From: Polaromonas sp. YR568
GTDB taxonomy: Bacteria > Pseudomonadota > Gammaproteobacteria > Burkholderiales > Burkholderiaceae
NCBI GenBank assembly: GCA_945871335.1
Contig: CAMBWM010000031.1
Span: 1-14,696 of the forward strand
DNA: 14,696 nt
Direction of reading: 5' to 3'
Shown: positions 1-7,055 of the stretch, piece by piece
How positions within the stretch are numbered: the first letter of the stretch is position 1
Layout: every line of letters begins with the position of its first letter
Notes under the pieces: model-generated
Databases searched by the model: none
The model's input: only the letters and a program-made list of their open reading frames with translations
Told to the model about the DNA's origin: nothing
Position numbers and translations under genes: made by a program

Positions 1-200
1 GGGCAAGCCGCCAGTACCTCAGCGTCGATCGGGTCACCGCCGGTAGTGAAAGCCGCCTGCTTGCCCTGCAAGCGCTCAATCAACTCGGCCTTGGACCAGA
101 CCGTGTCGGCCTGGTTGGCTTGAACTTCAAAGTGCTTTGACAAACGATCGAGGACCTCGGGGAATACGGCGCGCGCCATCAAAAGTTTGGGAAGACTCAT
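1..200 (-). CDS. D-2-hydroxyacid dehydrogenase (glyoxylate/hydroxypyruvate reductase-like), N-terminal part only
   Basis: The minus-strand frame opens at ATG (200-198) and stays open to the window edge, so only about 66 N-terminal residues are visible. The protein begins MSLPKLLMARAVFPE and continues through a segment with HFEVQANQADTVW and later LQGKQAAFTTGGDPID. This matches the first beta-alpha-beta part of the substrate-binding domain of NAD(P)H-dependent D-2-hydroxyacid dehydrogenases that reduce glyoxylate, hydroxypyruvate or 2-ketogluconate. The Rossmann domain and the catalytic Arg/Glu/His are outside the window, so substrate cannot be judged. The Shine-Dalgarno is weak (GGACCC about 5 bases before the ATG). 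An in-frame ATG at residue 8 is possible, but the family normally includes the preceding beta strand. The gene lies 60 bp downstream of the antiporter gene on the same strand. Confidence 0.75.
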   Translation of the reverse strand, partial: MSLPKLLMARAVFPEVLDRLSKHFEVQANQADTVWSKAELIERLQGKQAAFTTGGDPIDAEVLAAC

Positions 201-260
201 GCAAGGGTCCAATTCACAAAAACAAAAAATGAGGACAGCGATTGCATCGGGCAGCCAGGC

Positions 261-1670
261 TCAGCGAAACCAGATGAAGCTCATGACCACAAACAGCGGA
301 ATCAAGATCGCACCGGACCAGGCCATGTAGCCAAAGAAACTGGGCATCTTGATACCCCGGTCTTCGGCAATGGCCTTGACCATCAGGTTGGGCGCATTGC
401 CGATGTAACTGTTGGCACCCATGAACACGGCACCCGCGGAGATGGCCGCCAGGGTCGGCGCCAGGGTGGACATCAGGACGGCCGGATCACCGCCGGCGGT
501 ATTGAAGAACACCAGGTAAGTGGGTGCGTTGTCAAGGAAAGAACTCAGCAGACCTGAGGCCCAGAAATACATCATGGGATCGGGTTGCCCGTCCGCCCGG
601 GTCACGGCAGAAACCACGGCAGCAAAGGGCCCGTTCAAACCCGCCTTGAGCATGGCAATCACCGGGATGATCGTGAGAAAAATACCCGCAAAAAGCTTGG
701 CCACTTCGACCATCGGTCCCCACGAAAACTGATTGTCAGAATGCACTTGGGCCGACGTGATCTTCAGTGAGCACAAGGTCACGGCAATCAGCCCGATATC
801 CCTCAACAGTCCGGGAAGTCCGACCTCTGTGCCCATGACATTGAAAGACACATCAGACTTCCATAAACCGCTCATCAGCACCAAGGCCACCACGACGCCA
901 AGCAAAGCGAAATTCGCTGCGCCGTCAAAACCAAAGCGCCGGGTGTCGGGCGTCGGATCCACAGGAAGAGTGCCCTCGCGTCTGAAAAACCAGGTGTCAA
1001 TCAGCAAGAAAATAGACAGCAGGCTGCCCACCAGGAAAAGAGTTTCAGGAAAGATGTGCTTGGCTGTCCAGAAAAAATCAACGCCCTTCAAAAAGCCAAG
1101 GAACAAGGGCGGGTCACCCAAAGGGGTGAGTGATCCACCCGCATTGGAGACGATGAAAATGAAAAACACGATCACATGCGCTTTGTGCTGGCGGTTGTCG
1201 TTGGCACGGATCAGCGGTCGCAGCATCAACATAGAAGCGCCTGTCGTTCCCATGAAACTTGCCAGCACGGCACCAATGGCCAAGATAGCCGCATTGAGCG
1301 CCGGCGTGCCATGCAGGTTGCCGCGAATGTGAATACCACCGGCGACGGTGAACAAAGCAGTCAGCAAAACGATGAAGGGGATGTATTCGGCAAAGAGCGC
1401 ATGCACCAGACTGACACCCGCAGCTGTACCCCCAAAGCTCACAGCAAAAGGAATAAAAAACGCCAGGGCCCAGGCCGCTGAAATTTTTCCATAATGGTGA
1501 TGCCACAGCCCGGGTGTGACCAAGGGCAAGATGGCAATCGATAGCAATATCCCCGCAAAAGGCACACCCCACCAGGCAGACAACTGGCTGCCGTCAAAGT
1601 CTGCGGCAAAGGCAAGACCGGGCAGCAAACCTAAAAAAACTGAAAGAGCAAAGCGCTGCGGGGCTTTCAC
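261..1670 (-). CDS. Sodium:proton antiporter-like membrane protein, ArsB/NhaD superfamily
   Basis: A polytopic inner-membrane transporter of 469 residues with roughly a dozen hydrophobic segments. It starts with a Sec-type signal or first helix ending LAFAADF. Conserved polar re-entrant motifs are visible: GTTGASMLMLRP (about 141-152), SNAGGSLTPLGDPP (175-188), SSFLDNAPT (376-384) and GNAPNLMVK (424-432). The duplicated xNAP/GDPP signatures are typical of the ion transporter superfamily containing NhaD Na+/H+ antiporters, ArsB and citrate carriers. Homologues in related bacteria are usually labelled sodium:proton antiporters, but the transported ion cannot be proven from sequence. I chose the GTG at 1670-1668 because a consensus AAGGAG sits 6 bases upstream. 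The longer frame from a GTG at 1700 would put that Shine-Dalgarno inside the gene and add a charged lysine-rich stretch before the signal sequence. The gene follows pncB on the same strand. Confidence 0.82.
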   Translation of the reverse strand: MKAPQRFALSVFLGLLPGLAFAADFDGSQLSAWWGVPFAGILLSIAILPLVTPGLWHHHYGKISAAWALAFFIPFAVSFGGTAAGVSLVHALFAEYIPFIVLLTALFTVAGGIHIRGNLHGTPALNAAILAIGAVLASFMGTTGASMLMLRPLIRANDNRQHKAHVIVFFIFIVSNAGGSLTPLGDPPLFLGFLKGVDFFWTAKHIFPETLFLVGSLLSIFLLIDTWFFRREGTLPVDPTPDTRRFGFDGAANFALLGVVVALVLMSGLWKSDVSFNVMGTEVGLPGLLRDIGLIAVTLCSLKITSAQVHSDNQFSWGPMVEVAKLFAGIFLTIIPVIAMLKAGLNGPFAAVVSAVTRADGQPDPMMYFWASGLLSSFLDNAPTYLVFFNTAGGDPAVLMSTLAPTLAAISAGAVFMGANSYIGNAPNLMVKAIAEDRGIKMPSFFGYMAWSGAILIPLFVVMSFIWFR

Positions 1671-1676
1671 GAAGGT

Positions 1677-1682
1677 CTCCTT
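1677..1682 (-). promoter_or_regulatory. Shine-Dalgarno deciding the antiporter start
   Basis: On the minus strand this reads AAGGAG and is followed by 6 bases and then GTG at 1670. It fixes the start 10 codons downstream of the longest open frame, which begins with GTG at 1700. It is the clearest ribosome binding site in the minus-strand cluster. Confidence 0.75.
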
Positions 1683-1701
1683 TTTTTGCTTTTCTTGCAC
1701 A

Positions 1702-1740
1702 AATCTATGGCTCTGAAGGGCTTGTCAATGCGAGACAAGC
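1702..1740 (-). promoter_or_regulatory. Inverted repeat with embedded candidate promoter for the antiporter gene
   Basis: GCTTGTC (1720-1726) and GACAAGC (1734-1740) form a perfect 7-bp inverted repeat around a 7-base loop. On the minus strand the proximal arm contains a perfect TTGACA (1728-1723). It is followed after 15 bases by TAGATT (1707-1702), a 4/6 match to the -10 consensus. This would start a leader of about 25 nt ahead of the GTG at 1670. The spacing is short, so the promoter is tentative. The repeat has no T-run and is not a canonical terminator for pncB. It could be an operator overlapping the -35. Confidence 0.35.
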
Positions 1741-1760
1741 AGAGAGCTTACCTCTGGAAA

Positions 1761-2948
1761 TTACTGAATATCGAACACCTGGCGCAAATAGGCCATGTAT
1801 TTTTCGTCGTCACACATGTTCTTCGACGGTGTGTCTGATAGCTTGGCCACCGGCTGGCCGTTACAACGCACCATCTTAATGACGATCTGCAGCGGCTCAT
1901 AGCCCAGGTCGTTGGTCAGGTTGGTGCCTATGCCAAAAGCCAGCTGGCAGCGGCCGCGGAACTGCAGGTACAGCTCAATGGTCTTGGGCACGGTGAGGCC
2001 GTCACTGAAAATCAGCGTCTTGGTGAGCGGGTCGACGCGGTTCAATCGGTAATGTTCAATGACACGCTCACCCCATTCCCCCGGATCTCCGCTGTCGTGG
2101 CGGGCACCATCAAACAGCTTGCAAAAATACATATCAAAATCGCGCAAAAAAGCTTCTATGCCATAAACGTCGCTCAGCGCAATGCCCAGGTCGCCACGGT
2201 ATTCACGCGCCCAGGACTCAAAACCGAACACCTGGCTGTCGCGTAGTCGCGGCCCGAGCGCCTGACAGGCCTGCAGATACTCGTGGGCCATGGTGCCCAG
2301 CGGGGTCAGGCCGAGTTTCATGGCAAACAGCACATTGCTGGTGCCGGCAAACTGAGCGCTTTTGCCTGCGCCCAGATGGGCGCTGAGCTTGCGCAGCACT
2401 TCTTCGTGCCAGGCCCGGCTGAAGCGGCGGCGGGTTCCGTAGTCGGCGATCTTCAGCGCCGAAAGGCCTTCGGCTTTGAGCAGCTCAATCTTGCTGTCCA
2501 GCCGCCTACTCCCCTCCAGCAGGTCGGGCAGCTTTTGCGTGTTGCGAAAGTAAACCTCGTTGATGATGGCCAGCACCGGAATTTCAAACAAGATGGTGTG
2601 CAACCAAGGGCCTTTGATGACCACATCGATCTCGCCGGACGGCAGCGCAGTCACGGTGACGTACTTGTCGTTAAGCCTGAACAAGCCCAAAAAGTCCACG
2701 AAGTCGCTTTTGATAAAGCGCAGAGAGCGCAAGTAGGCGAGCTCTGCGTCTTGAAAACGCAGGACGCAAAGCGCGTGTATTTCCTGGCGGATTTCATTGG
2801 CCATGGGCGCCAGCGCACTGATGCCCGGGCTGCCTGCGTTGCGGCACTTAAACCGGTACTCCACCTGCGCGCCCGGGAACTGGTGCAAGACCACCTGCAT
2901 CATGGTGAACTTGTACAGGTCGGTGTCAAGCAAGCTGGTGATGATCAT
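1761..2948 (-). CDS. pncB: Nicotinate phosphoribosyltransferase
   Basis: The product (395 residues, typical for proteobacterial PncB) joins nicotinate to PRPP with ATP coupling, giving nicotinate mononucleotide in the Preiss-Handler salvage route to NAD. The N-terminus [13 protein letters not shown] is the PncB signature. [10 protein letters not shown] (168-177) lies in the PRPP/nicotinate site. GTMAHE contains His222, which corresponds to the histidine phosphorylated in the enterobacterial enzyme. DSGDPGEWG and FSDGL follow in the C-terminal half. The start is ATG at 2948, just ahead of LLDTDLYKF as in homologues. No good Shine-Dalgarno is visible and a strong hairpin sits 11 bases upstream. 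It lies 69 bp downstream of the FKBP gene on the same strand. No other NAD-salvage gene is in the window. Confidence 0.95.
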   Translation of the reverse strand: MIITSLLDTDLYKFTMMQVVLHQFPGAQVEYRFKCRNAGSPGISALAPMANEIRQEIHALCVLRFQDAELAYLRSLRFIKSDFVDFLGLFRLNDKYVTVTALPSGEIDVVIKGPWLHTILFEIPVLAIINEVYFRNTQKLPDLLEGSRRLDSKIELLKAEGLSALKIADYGTRRRFSRAWHEEVLRKLSAHLGAGKSAQFAGTSNVLFAMKLGLTPLGTMAHEYLQACQALGPRLRDSQVFGFESWAREYRGDLGIALSDVYGIEAFLRDFDMYFCKLFDGARHDSGDPGEWGERVIEHYRLNRVDPLTKTLIFSDGLTVPKTIELYLQFRGRCQLAFGIGTNLTNDLGYEPLQIVIKMVRCNGQPVAKLSDTPSKNMCDDEKYMAYLRQVFDIQ

Positions 2949-2959
2949 GGCCGGGGCCG

Positions 2960-2979
2960 CGCTGCCCGCAAGGGCAGCG
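2960..2979 (-). repeat. Perfect 8-bp hairpin in the pncB leader
   Basis: CGCTGCCC (2960-2967) and GGGCAGCG (2972-2979) flank a 4-base loop (GCAA on the plus strand, TTGC on the minus strand). It begins 11 bases upstream of the pncB ATG in the FKBP-pncB gap. No T-tract follows on either strand, so it is not a standard intrinsic terminator. It occupies the place where a Shine-Dalgarno would be expected, so it may affect pncB translation or stabilise a processed 5' end. Confidence 0.5.
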
Positions 2980-3017
2980 TTAAGAATGAGGACAAAAACT
3001 CAGTGATGGTGTGCCTG

Positions 3018-3368
3018 TCAGCCGAGAAAATCGACTTCAAACAGCAAGGTGGCATTGGGTGGAATCACGCCGCCAGCGCCGCGAGCGCCATAGCCCAGCT
3101 CAGGTGGAATCACCAGGCGACGCGTGCCGCCAACTGACATGCCCTGCACGCCTTCGTCCCAACCCTTGATCACTTGACCGGCACCCAGTGAGAACTCAAA
3201 GGGATCACCACGGTCTTTGCTGGAGTCAAACTTAGCGCCTTGCACGCCGTCCGTGTAAAGCCAGCCCGTGTAATGCACGCTGACGTACTGCCCAGCTTTG
3301 GCAATAGCACCGGTGCCAAGCACGGTGTCTTCATACTGCAGGCCGGAGGGGTTGGTGGTCATGGTCAT
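3018..3368 (-). CDS. FKBP-type peptidyl-prolyl cis-trans isomerase
   Basis: A stand-alone FKBP domain of 116 residues without signal peptide, so probably cytoplasmic. It would catalyse cis-trans isomerisation of X-Pro bonds. Diagnostic pieces in order are VSVHYTGWLYTDG, KFDSSKDRGDPFEFSLGAGQ, VIKGWDEGVQGMSVGG, RRLVIPPELGYGARG and IPPNATLLFEVDFLG. These cover nearly all residues lining the FK506/proline pocket (Tyr, Phe, Asp, Val-Ile, Trp, Tyr). Length and sequence match the small single-domain enzymes common in Burkholderiales. The start could be ATG at 3368 or ATG at 3362, two codons later. Neither has a strong Shine-Dalgarno. The gene is 114 bp downstream of the nitroreductase gene. Confidence 0.93.
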   Translation of the reverse strand: MTMTTNPSGLQYEDTVLGTGAIAKAGQYVSVHYTGWLYTDGVQGAKFDSSKDRGDPFEFSLGAGQVIKGWDEGVQGMSVGGTRRLVIPPELGYGARGAGGVIPPNATLLFEVDFLG

Positions 3369-3482
3369 GACAAAACGCTTTCAGAGAAAAAGAAAAATGG
3401 GCCAACAAGCCCCGAAAACCGCACGCCACAGAGCCGCACGCGGGCCAAACCCTCACTTTACCCGCAACCGGGACTTGCAGTC

Positions 3483-4172
3483 TCAGTCCACAAAGTGGGT
3501 GAATTGTGAGGCAGGCTCTCTAGGCGTGTGATAGCTGTTGACCAGTGCAGACGGGTCGGCATAGCCCAGCGCCATGCCGCAAACCAGCATCTCCTCTTCA
3601 CCCGCCCCGATGTGCGGCAGAATAATTTTGGCAAACCCGTTCCACGCGGCCTGCGGGCAGGTGTGCAGGCCATGACCACGCGCCGACACCATGATGCTCT
3701 GCAAAAACATGCCGTAGTCCAGCAGACTTCCGCGTCCCAGCACGCGGTCAATCGTGAACATGAGGCCGACTGGTGCGTCAAAGAGCCGGTAGTTGCGCTG
3801 GTGTTGCATGTGCATTTTGTCTTTGTCGCCTTTTCCAATACCCAGCAGGCCGTACAAACCCCAACCGTTTTCACGGCGACGATCAATGTAGGGGGAGATC
3901 CACTTCTCAGGGTAGTAGGAATAGGCTTCCTGGTATTGGGCTGCCAGGGCCGGGTCGGCATGCACGGCCTCATGGGCAGCGCAGACTTTGCTCACCAGTG
4001 CGTCACGCGTGGCGCCTTGCAGCACGTAGACCTTCCAGGGCTGGGTGTTAACGCCGGAAGGTGCGCGACTGGCGACATTCAGTACTTGCATTAGCGTCTC
4101 ACGCGGGACGGCGTCGGGCAAAAAAGCACGCACAGACATGCGGCTGGTGATGGCTTGGTCTACAGGGTTCAT
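3483..4172 (-). CDS. Nitroreductase family FMN-dependent oxidoreductase
   Basis: A 229-residue flavoprotein of the nitroreductase fold, predicted to use FMN and NAD(P)H for two-electron reduction of nitroaromatic, quinone or similar substrates in the cytoplasm. Visible hallmarks are the FMN-phosphate motif SRMSVRAF near the N-terminus, ASRAPSGVNTQPWKVYVL (about 34-51), the central DYGMFLQSIMVSARGHGLHTCPQAAW, and the C-terminal GMALGYAD segment. An insert around residues 85-125 (PEKWISPYIDRRRENGWGLY onward) is typical of the PnbA/nitrobenzoate-reductase-like subgroup with extra helices near the dimer interface. The physiological substrate is unknown. It starts at ATG 4172, 48 bp after the small membrane-protein gene, and is probably transcribed with it. 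Confidence 0.88.
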   Translation of the reverse strand: MNPVDQAITSRMSVRAFLPDAVPRETLMQVLNVASRAPSGVNTQPWKVYVLQGATRDALVSKVCAAHEAVHADPALAAQYQEAYSYYPEKWISPYIDRRRENGWGLYGLLGIGKGDKDKMHMQHQRNYRLFDAPVGLMFTIDRVLGRGSLLDYGMFLQSIMVSARGHGLHTCPQAAWNGFAKIILPHIGAGEEEMLVCGMALGYADPSALVNSYHTPREPASQFTHFVD

Positions 4173-4220
4173 AGGGGTTCTTTCTGAAGGATAAAAGTGG
4201 CCCTTGGCCGGGAAGCGCTG

Positions 4221-4601
4221 TTAGCGCAGGCGCACTTCCATGATTTCGAAATCCAGCGCTTCGCGGTAGGTTTTTTCTTCGCGCAAAGCCAGGTGCAAAA
4301 GGATTTTGGCGGCCTGTGCTTTGATCACGCGCGGCACAATCAAACCGGCTGCCACCATGGGCAAACCCAACCAGACATAGCCCGACCAGGCCAGCGCCGT
4401 GCCGATGGCGATGACAGGCAAGGCCAGCCCAACCACAAACAAACGGTATCGCACGTATTTTTGAGCCCGTTCGGGGTTGACGATCAAATGAAAGCGACCC
4501 GCCGGCAGGCCGGCGCAAAACTCTGCATGCGGCAACTCCACTTGGGTACCGGCAGGCGCCAAGGTCTGCTCTTGCGATGTATTCAAAGGGCTTGGATTCA
4601 T
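4221..4601 (-). CDS. Small two-helix membrane protein of unknown function
   Basis: A 126-residue protein not recognised as a characterised family. The first 50 residues are hydrophilic and include GRFHLIVNPERAQKYVRYR. Two hydrophobic segments follow at about 54-72 and 74-92, separated by a very short turn, which suggests a helical hairpin in the inner membrane. The C-terminal tail (93-126) is charged and helical, with KAQAAKILLHLALREEKTYREA. No catalytic motif or metal site is visible. The frame sits cleanly between a thioesterase gene (59 bp upstream) and a nitroreductase gene (48 bp downstream) on the same strand, which supports it being real. The Shine-Dalgarno ahead of ATG 4601 is weak. 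Confidence 0.7.
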   Translation of the reverse strand: MNPSPLNTSQEQTLAPAGTQVELPHAEFCAGLPAGRFHLIVNPERAQKYVRYRLFVVGLALPVIAIGTALAWSGYVWLGLPMVAAGLIVPRVIKAQAAKILLHLALREEKTYREALDFEIMEVRLR

Positions 4602-4660
4602 GGCTGGTGACGGCCCATCTTAAGTTGCCAAAAAAGGACTGTGCGCATCGACTTCACAAC

Positions 4661-5119
4661 TCAGCCGCGCAACTTTGCCAGTGCCGACAGCAAAGCTGCT
4701 GGCAAGGCCACAGGCCGGCGCGTGAGGCGGTCTACGTACACGTGCACCAGGTGGCCGCTGGCCGCGCACAGGGCGTCGCCCCCCTCACTCGGGTTTGTAT
4801 TTTCCCCGGCAAACAGCGCCACTTCATAGCGAACGCTGCTATGGCCTACATGGGCCACACGGACACCGGCTTGCACTTCCTGCGGATAAGCCAAGGGGGC
4901 AAAGTAGTTGCATTGCGACTCGACCACCAGCCCCATGAAGGCGCCTGCATGAATGTCGAGCCCGCCTTGTTCAATCAGAAACCGGTTCACGGCAGTGTCA
5001 AACCAGCCGTAATAAACCACATTGTTGACATGCCCGTAGACGTCGTTGTCCAGCCAGCGGGTGCTGATCGGGAAAAACACTTTGTAGGCGCTGCGGGCCT
5101 GGGCAATGGGGCGGGTCAC
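4661..5119 (-). CDS. Acyl-CoA thioesterase, hotdog (4HBT/YbgC-like) family
   Basis: A 152-residue single hotdog-domain enzyme expected to hydrolyse acyl-CoA thioesters in the cytoplasm. The active-site region reads ISTRWLDNDVYGHVNNVVYY. The Asp in DNDxxGHVNN is the usual catalytic position of 4HBT thioesterases, followed by the long hotdog helix (FDTAVNRFLIEQGG) and strand VVESQCNYFAPL. I chose the GTG at 5119-5117, which overlaps the TGA of the upstream deacetylase as GTGA. This gives MTRPIAQARSAYKVF, in line with the usual family start. An open frame extends back to ATG 5194, but that would overlap the deacetylase by 79 bases and add a low-complexity alanine-rich leader. The 4-base overlap suggests translational coupling. 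Confidence 0.85.
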   Translation of the reverse strand: MTRPIAQARSAYKVFFPISTRWLDNDVYGHVNNVVYYGWFDTAVNRFLIEQGGLDIHAGAFMGLVVESQCNYFAPLAYPQEVQAGVRVAHVGHSSVRYEVALFAGENTNPSEGGDALCAASGHLVHVYVDRLTRRPVALPAALLSALAKLRG

Positions 5120-6129
5120 GTCAGGTGCTGGGGCTTGGGGTTCAAGGACATTCCTTGATTTTGCCAGTGCTGCGACTGCTGCCAACATTGCCAATAAGCC
5201 AGCCCCACCTCATATGTGTTCATCTGCACCTGAACGGTGTCGTCGATGTTGACGCCGTAGCCGCCTGCCATGGCAAAGGCCAAGGGGACGCGGCGTTGCC
5301 AGGCCCATTCAAAGACACGCTGGTCACGCGCCTTCAGGCCCTCAAAGCTCAATGCAAGGCGACCCAGGCGATCGCCCTCAAAAGGATCGGCACCTGCCAG
5401 GTAAATCACCAGGCCCGGGGTAAAGCGCCTGTCAACTTCGAAAAGCGCGTCGTCCAGTGCCTGCAAGTAGGGCGCATCGGCGCAGCCGTCAGGCAAATCT
5501 ATGTCCAGGTCACCGGCTTCCTTTCGAAAAGGAAAATTGTGCTTGCCGTGCAGGGACAGGGTAAAGACGCTGGCGTCTTGCCTGAAGATACTGGCCGTGC
5601 CGTTACCCTGATGCACATCCAGGTCGATCACAGCCACCTGCAACGGTGCGCGCTGCGGGCCGTGACGGCGGCTCCATTCGGCTTGCATCAAGCGTGCGGC
5701 CACCGCCGCATCATTGAAGACACAAAAGCCACTGCCCTGCTCAGCGCTGGCGTGGTGCGTGCCGCCGGCCATGTTGGCGGCTACGCCGGCGGGCCTGGCG
5801 CCTGCACCGGTCTGCAAGCCCAGTGCCGCACGTGCAGCGGCCACCGTGGCGCCCGCTGAGCGCCGTGAGCGCTCAACCATCTGCGGGCTCCAGGGAAAGC
5901 CGATCTCCCGCATGGCCGCCGTCGACAACTGCCCGCTGGTCACGGCATCGATATAGGCCGGGCTGTGCGCCAGGGCCAGCTCGCCGTCACTGGCTGCTGG
6001 CGCCTCTTGGGTTTGCACTTGCGGTAACTCCAGCGCCACCCGTTCGCGCAACAGTGCGTACTTGGCCATCGGGAACCTATGGCCCGCCGGAAGTGGCAAT
6101 ACAAAGTGGTCGGCGTAAAAGGCTTGCAA
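5116..6129 (-). CDS. Histone deacetylase family hydrolase (AcuC/HDAC-like)
   Basis: A Zn-dependent amidohydrolase of the arginase-deacetylase fold, about 337 residues. Bacterial members remove acetyl or acyl groups from proteins, polyamines or small molecules. Catalytic elements are GGTHHA with the His pair (about 125-126), GSGFCVFND, IDLDVHQGNG with Zn ligands Asp171 and His173, GADPFEGDRLGRL with the third ligand Asp248, and GGYG with Tyr291. All key residues are present. Homologues begin close to QAFYADHFVLPLPAGHRF, so I chose the TTG at 6129. The frame is open to another TTG at 6168, and neither has a strong Shine-Dalgarno. The Gln-rich tail (about 313-337) overlaps the thioesterase start by four bases. 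The substrate is unknown. Coupling to a thioesterase suggests acyl or acetyl metabolism rather than chromatin. Confidence 0.87.
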   Translation of the reverse strand: MQAFYADHFVLPLPAGHRFPMAKYALLRERVALELPQVQTQEAPAASDGELALAHSPAYIDAVTSGQLSTAAMREIGFPWSPQMVERSRRSAGATVAAARAALGLQTGAGARPAGVAANMAGGTHHASAEQGSGFCVFNDAAVAARLMQAEWSRRHGPQRAPLQVAVIDLDVHQGNGTASIFRQDASVFTLSLHGKHNFPFRKEAGDLDIDLPDGCADAPYLQALDDALFEVDRRFTPGLVIYLAGADPFEGDRLGRLALSFEGLKARDQRVFEWAWQRRVPLAFAMAGGYGVNIDDTVQVQMNTYEVGLAYWQCWQQSQHWQNQGMSLNPKPQHLT

Positions 6130-6297
6130 TTGGCAAAAGCTCGTCAAGGGCTGAGTCAAAGACTCCAACTAGGGCAGCGGGCAACAGCGCCCGGTGCGGC
6201 TGCACGATTGTGGCCGGTCAAGGCGGGCCCCGCAGGGCGGCCGGTTGGACCCCGGCACAGGGGCAAATCGAGCCCTGCCTAGAGGGCTGCCTCTAAA

Positions 6298-6314
6298 ATG
6301 CTGCGACGCAACAA
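6298..6314 (-). promoter_or_regulatory. Candidate operator 1 upstream of the phasin gene (PhaR-like, inferred)
   Basis: The minus strand reads TTGTTGC-GTC-GCAGCAT. It has the same two arms as the site at 6355-6371 (TTGTTGC-AAT-GCAGCAA) but in opposite orientation, agreeing at 13 of 14 arm bases. It lies just upstream of the phasin -35. PhaR is the usual phasin repressor and binds TGC-rich palindromes. Assigning it here is inference. Confidence 0.55.
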
Positions 6315-6321
6315 AAAATGC

Positions 6322-6349
6322 TTGAAAAGCCTCAGCTTATCCCTATACT
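6322..6349 (+). promoter_or_regulatory. Sigma-70 promoter of the phasin gene
   Basis: TTGAAA (6322-6327) and TATACT (6344-6349) are separated by 16 bases, each matching the consensus at 5 of 6 positions. Transcription would begin near 6356, inside the second palindrome, leaving a leader of about 78 nt before the phasin ATG. Confidence 0.65.
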
Positions 6350-6354
6350 AGGTT

Positions 6355-6371
6355 TTGTTGCAATGCAGCAA
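6355..6371 (+). promoter_or_regulatory. Candidate operator 2 at the phasin transcription start (PhaR-like, inferred)
   Basis: TTGTTGC (6355-6361), AAT, GCAGCAA (6365-6371) is a near-perfect palindrome with one mismatched arm position. It covers the predicted +1 region. Its centre is 57 bp from the centre of the oppositely oriented copy at 6298-6314, so the two sites bracket the promoter. This fits repression of a phasin gene by its granule-sensing regulator. Confidence 0.6.
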
Positions 6372-6433
6372 TCAACTTTGCATTCACATTTTTAGCTGCC
6401 CCACTGACCCCCCTTAAACACAACTGGAGATCC

Positions 6434-6982
6434 ATGATGCTGACCACAGAACAATTCATCGCTTCGCAAAAAGCCACCGTTGAAACCCTTTTTGGCTTGA
6501 CCCACAAAGCCTTTGAAAGCGTTGAAAAGCTGGTCGAGCTCAATGTGCAAGCTTCCAAAGCCGCACTGGCCGACACCGCCCACCAGACACAGGCTTTCAT
6601 GGGTGTGAAAGACGCACAAGAACTGATGGCCATGCAAGCCGGAATGATGCAGCCTCTGGCTGAAAAAACCGCTGCTTACAGCCGCCATCTGTACGACATC
6701 GCCTCGGGCACCACCAGCGAATTCAGCAAGGCCGTTGAAAGCCAGACCGCTGAAGCCCAAGCCAAGTTCATGAGCCTGGTTGACGGCGCTGCCAAGAACG
6801 CACCGGCCGGCTCCGAGACCGCCATGGCTGTCATGAAGAGCACCGTGGCTGCCGCCAACAACGCTTTCGAATCAATGCAAAAAGCCGTGAAGCAAGCCAC
6901 TGACATGGCTGAAGCTAATTTCAACAGCGTCACCAAGACGGCTGCCACTGCCGTTAAGTCCACTGCCGCCAAAAAACGTTAA
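6434..6982 (+). CDS. phaP: Phasin, PHA granule-associated protein
   Basis: A 182-residue amphipathic, mostly helical protein of the PhaP phasin family. Phasins coat polyhydroxyalkanoate granules in the cytoplasm and control their number and size. The N-terminal block [20 protein letters not shown], then [20 protein letters not shown] and the [14 protein letters not shown] region are characteristic. The C-terminal third is Ala/Lys-rich ([15 protein letters not shown]), as in Burkholderiales phasins. No signal peptide or membrane segment is present. GGAG (6426-6429) lies 4 bases before ATG 6434 and 7 before the second ATG at 6437. The latter spacing is better and gives MLTTEQF, the usual family start, so the true start may be one codon later. 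Regulation is probably by the paired palindromes upstream. A bidirectional terminator follows 14 bases after the stop codon. Confidence 0.93.
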   Translation: MMLTTEQFIASQKATVETLFGLTHKAFESVEKLVELNVQASKAALADTAHQTQAFMGVKDAQELMAMQAGMMQPLAEKTAAYSRHLYDIASGTTSEFSKAVESQTAEAQAKFMSLVDGAAKNAPAGSETAMAVMKSTVAAANNAFESMQKAVKQATDMAEANFNSVTKTAATAVKSTAAKKR

Positions 6983-6996
6983 TTCGTTTGCGCCAG

Positions 6997-7027
6997 AAAA
7001 AAAGCCCGCCAAGTGCGGGCTTTTTTT
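6997..7027. terminator. Bidirectional intrinsic terminator between phasin and patatin genes
   Basis: Seven A residues (6997-7003) precede GCCCGC (7004-7009), a 5-base loop, GCGGGC (7015-7020) and seven T residues (7021-7027). The A-run and T-run extend the stem, and each gives a U-tract in one direction. It therefore ends the phasin transcript on the plus strand and the convergent phospholipase transcript on the minus strand. Confidence 0.93.
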
Positions 7028-7055
7028 CGGCTGTTCGCAAGCCCAAGTGAGTGCC

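Noticed and set aside
1671..1700. Longer start for the antiporter at GTG 1700
   Set aside because: The perfect AAGGAG would then lie inside the gene, and the lysine-rich leader has no Shine-Dalgarno of its own.
2283..3137. Plus-strand open frame of 284 codons opposite pncB and the FKBP gene
   Set aside because: It is antisense to two well-supported enzymes, and its translation is compositionally odd (Gln/His/Ala-rich) with no recognisable domain. This is typical of a high-GC shadow frame.
4099..4518. Minus-strand open frame of 139 codons across the nitroreductase start and the small membrane protein
   Set aside because: It overlaps two better-supported genes in another frame, and the translation is Arg/Gly/Ser-rich without any motif.
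5120..5194. Longer thioesterase start at ATG 5194
   Set aside because: It would overlap the deacetylase by 79 bases and add an alanine-rich leader not typical of the family. The GTG overlapping the TGA is more economical, though not proven.
6271..6288. AGCCCT...AGGGCT inverted repeat as a terminator
   Set aside because: The stem is 6 bp with a 6-base loop, no T-run follows on either strand, and no gene ends nearby.
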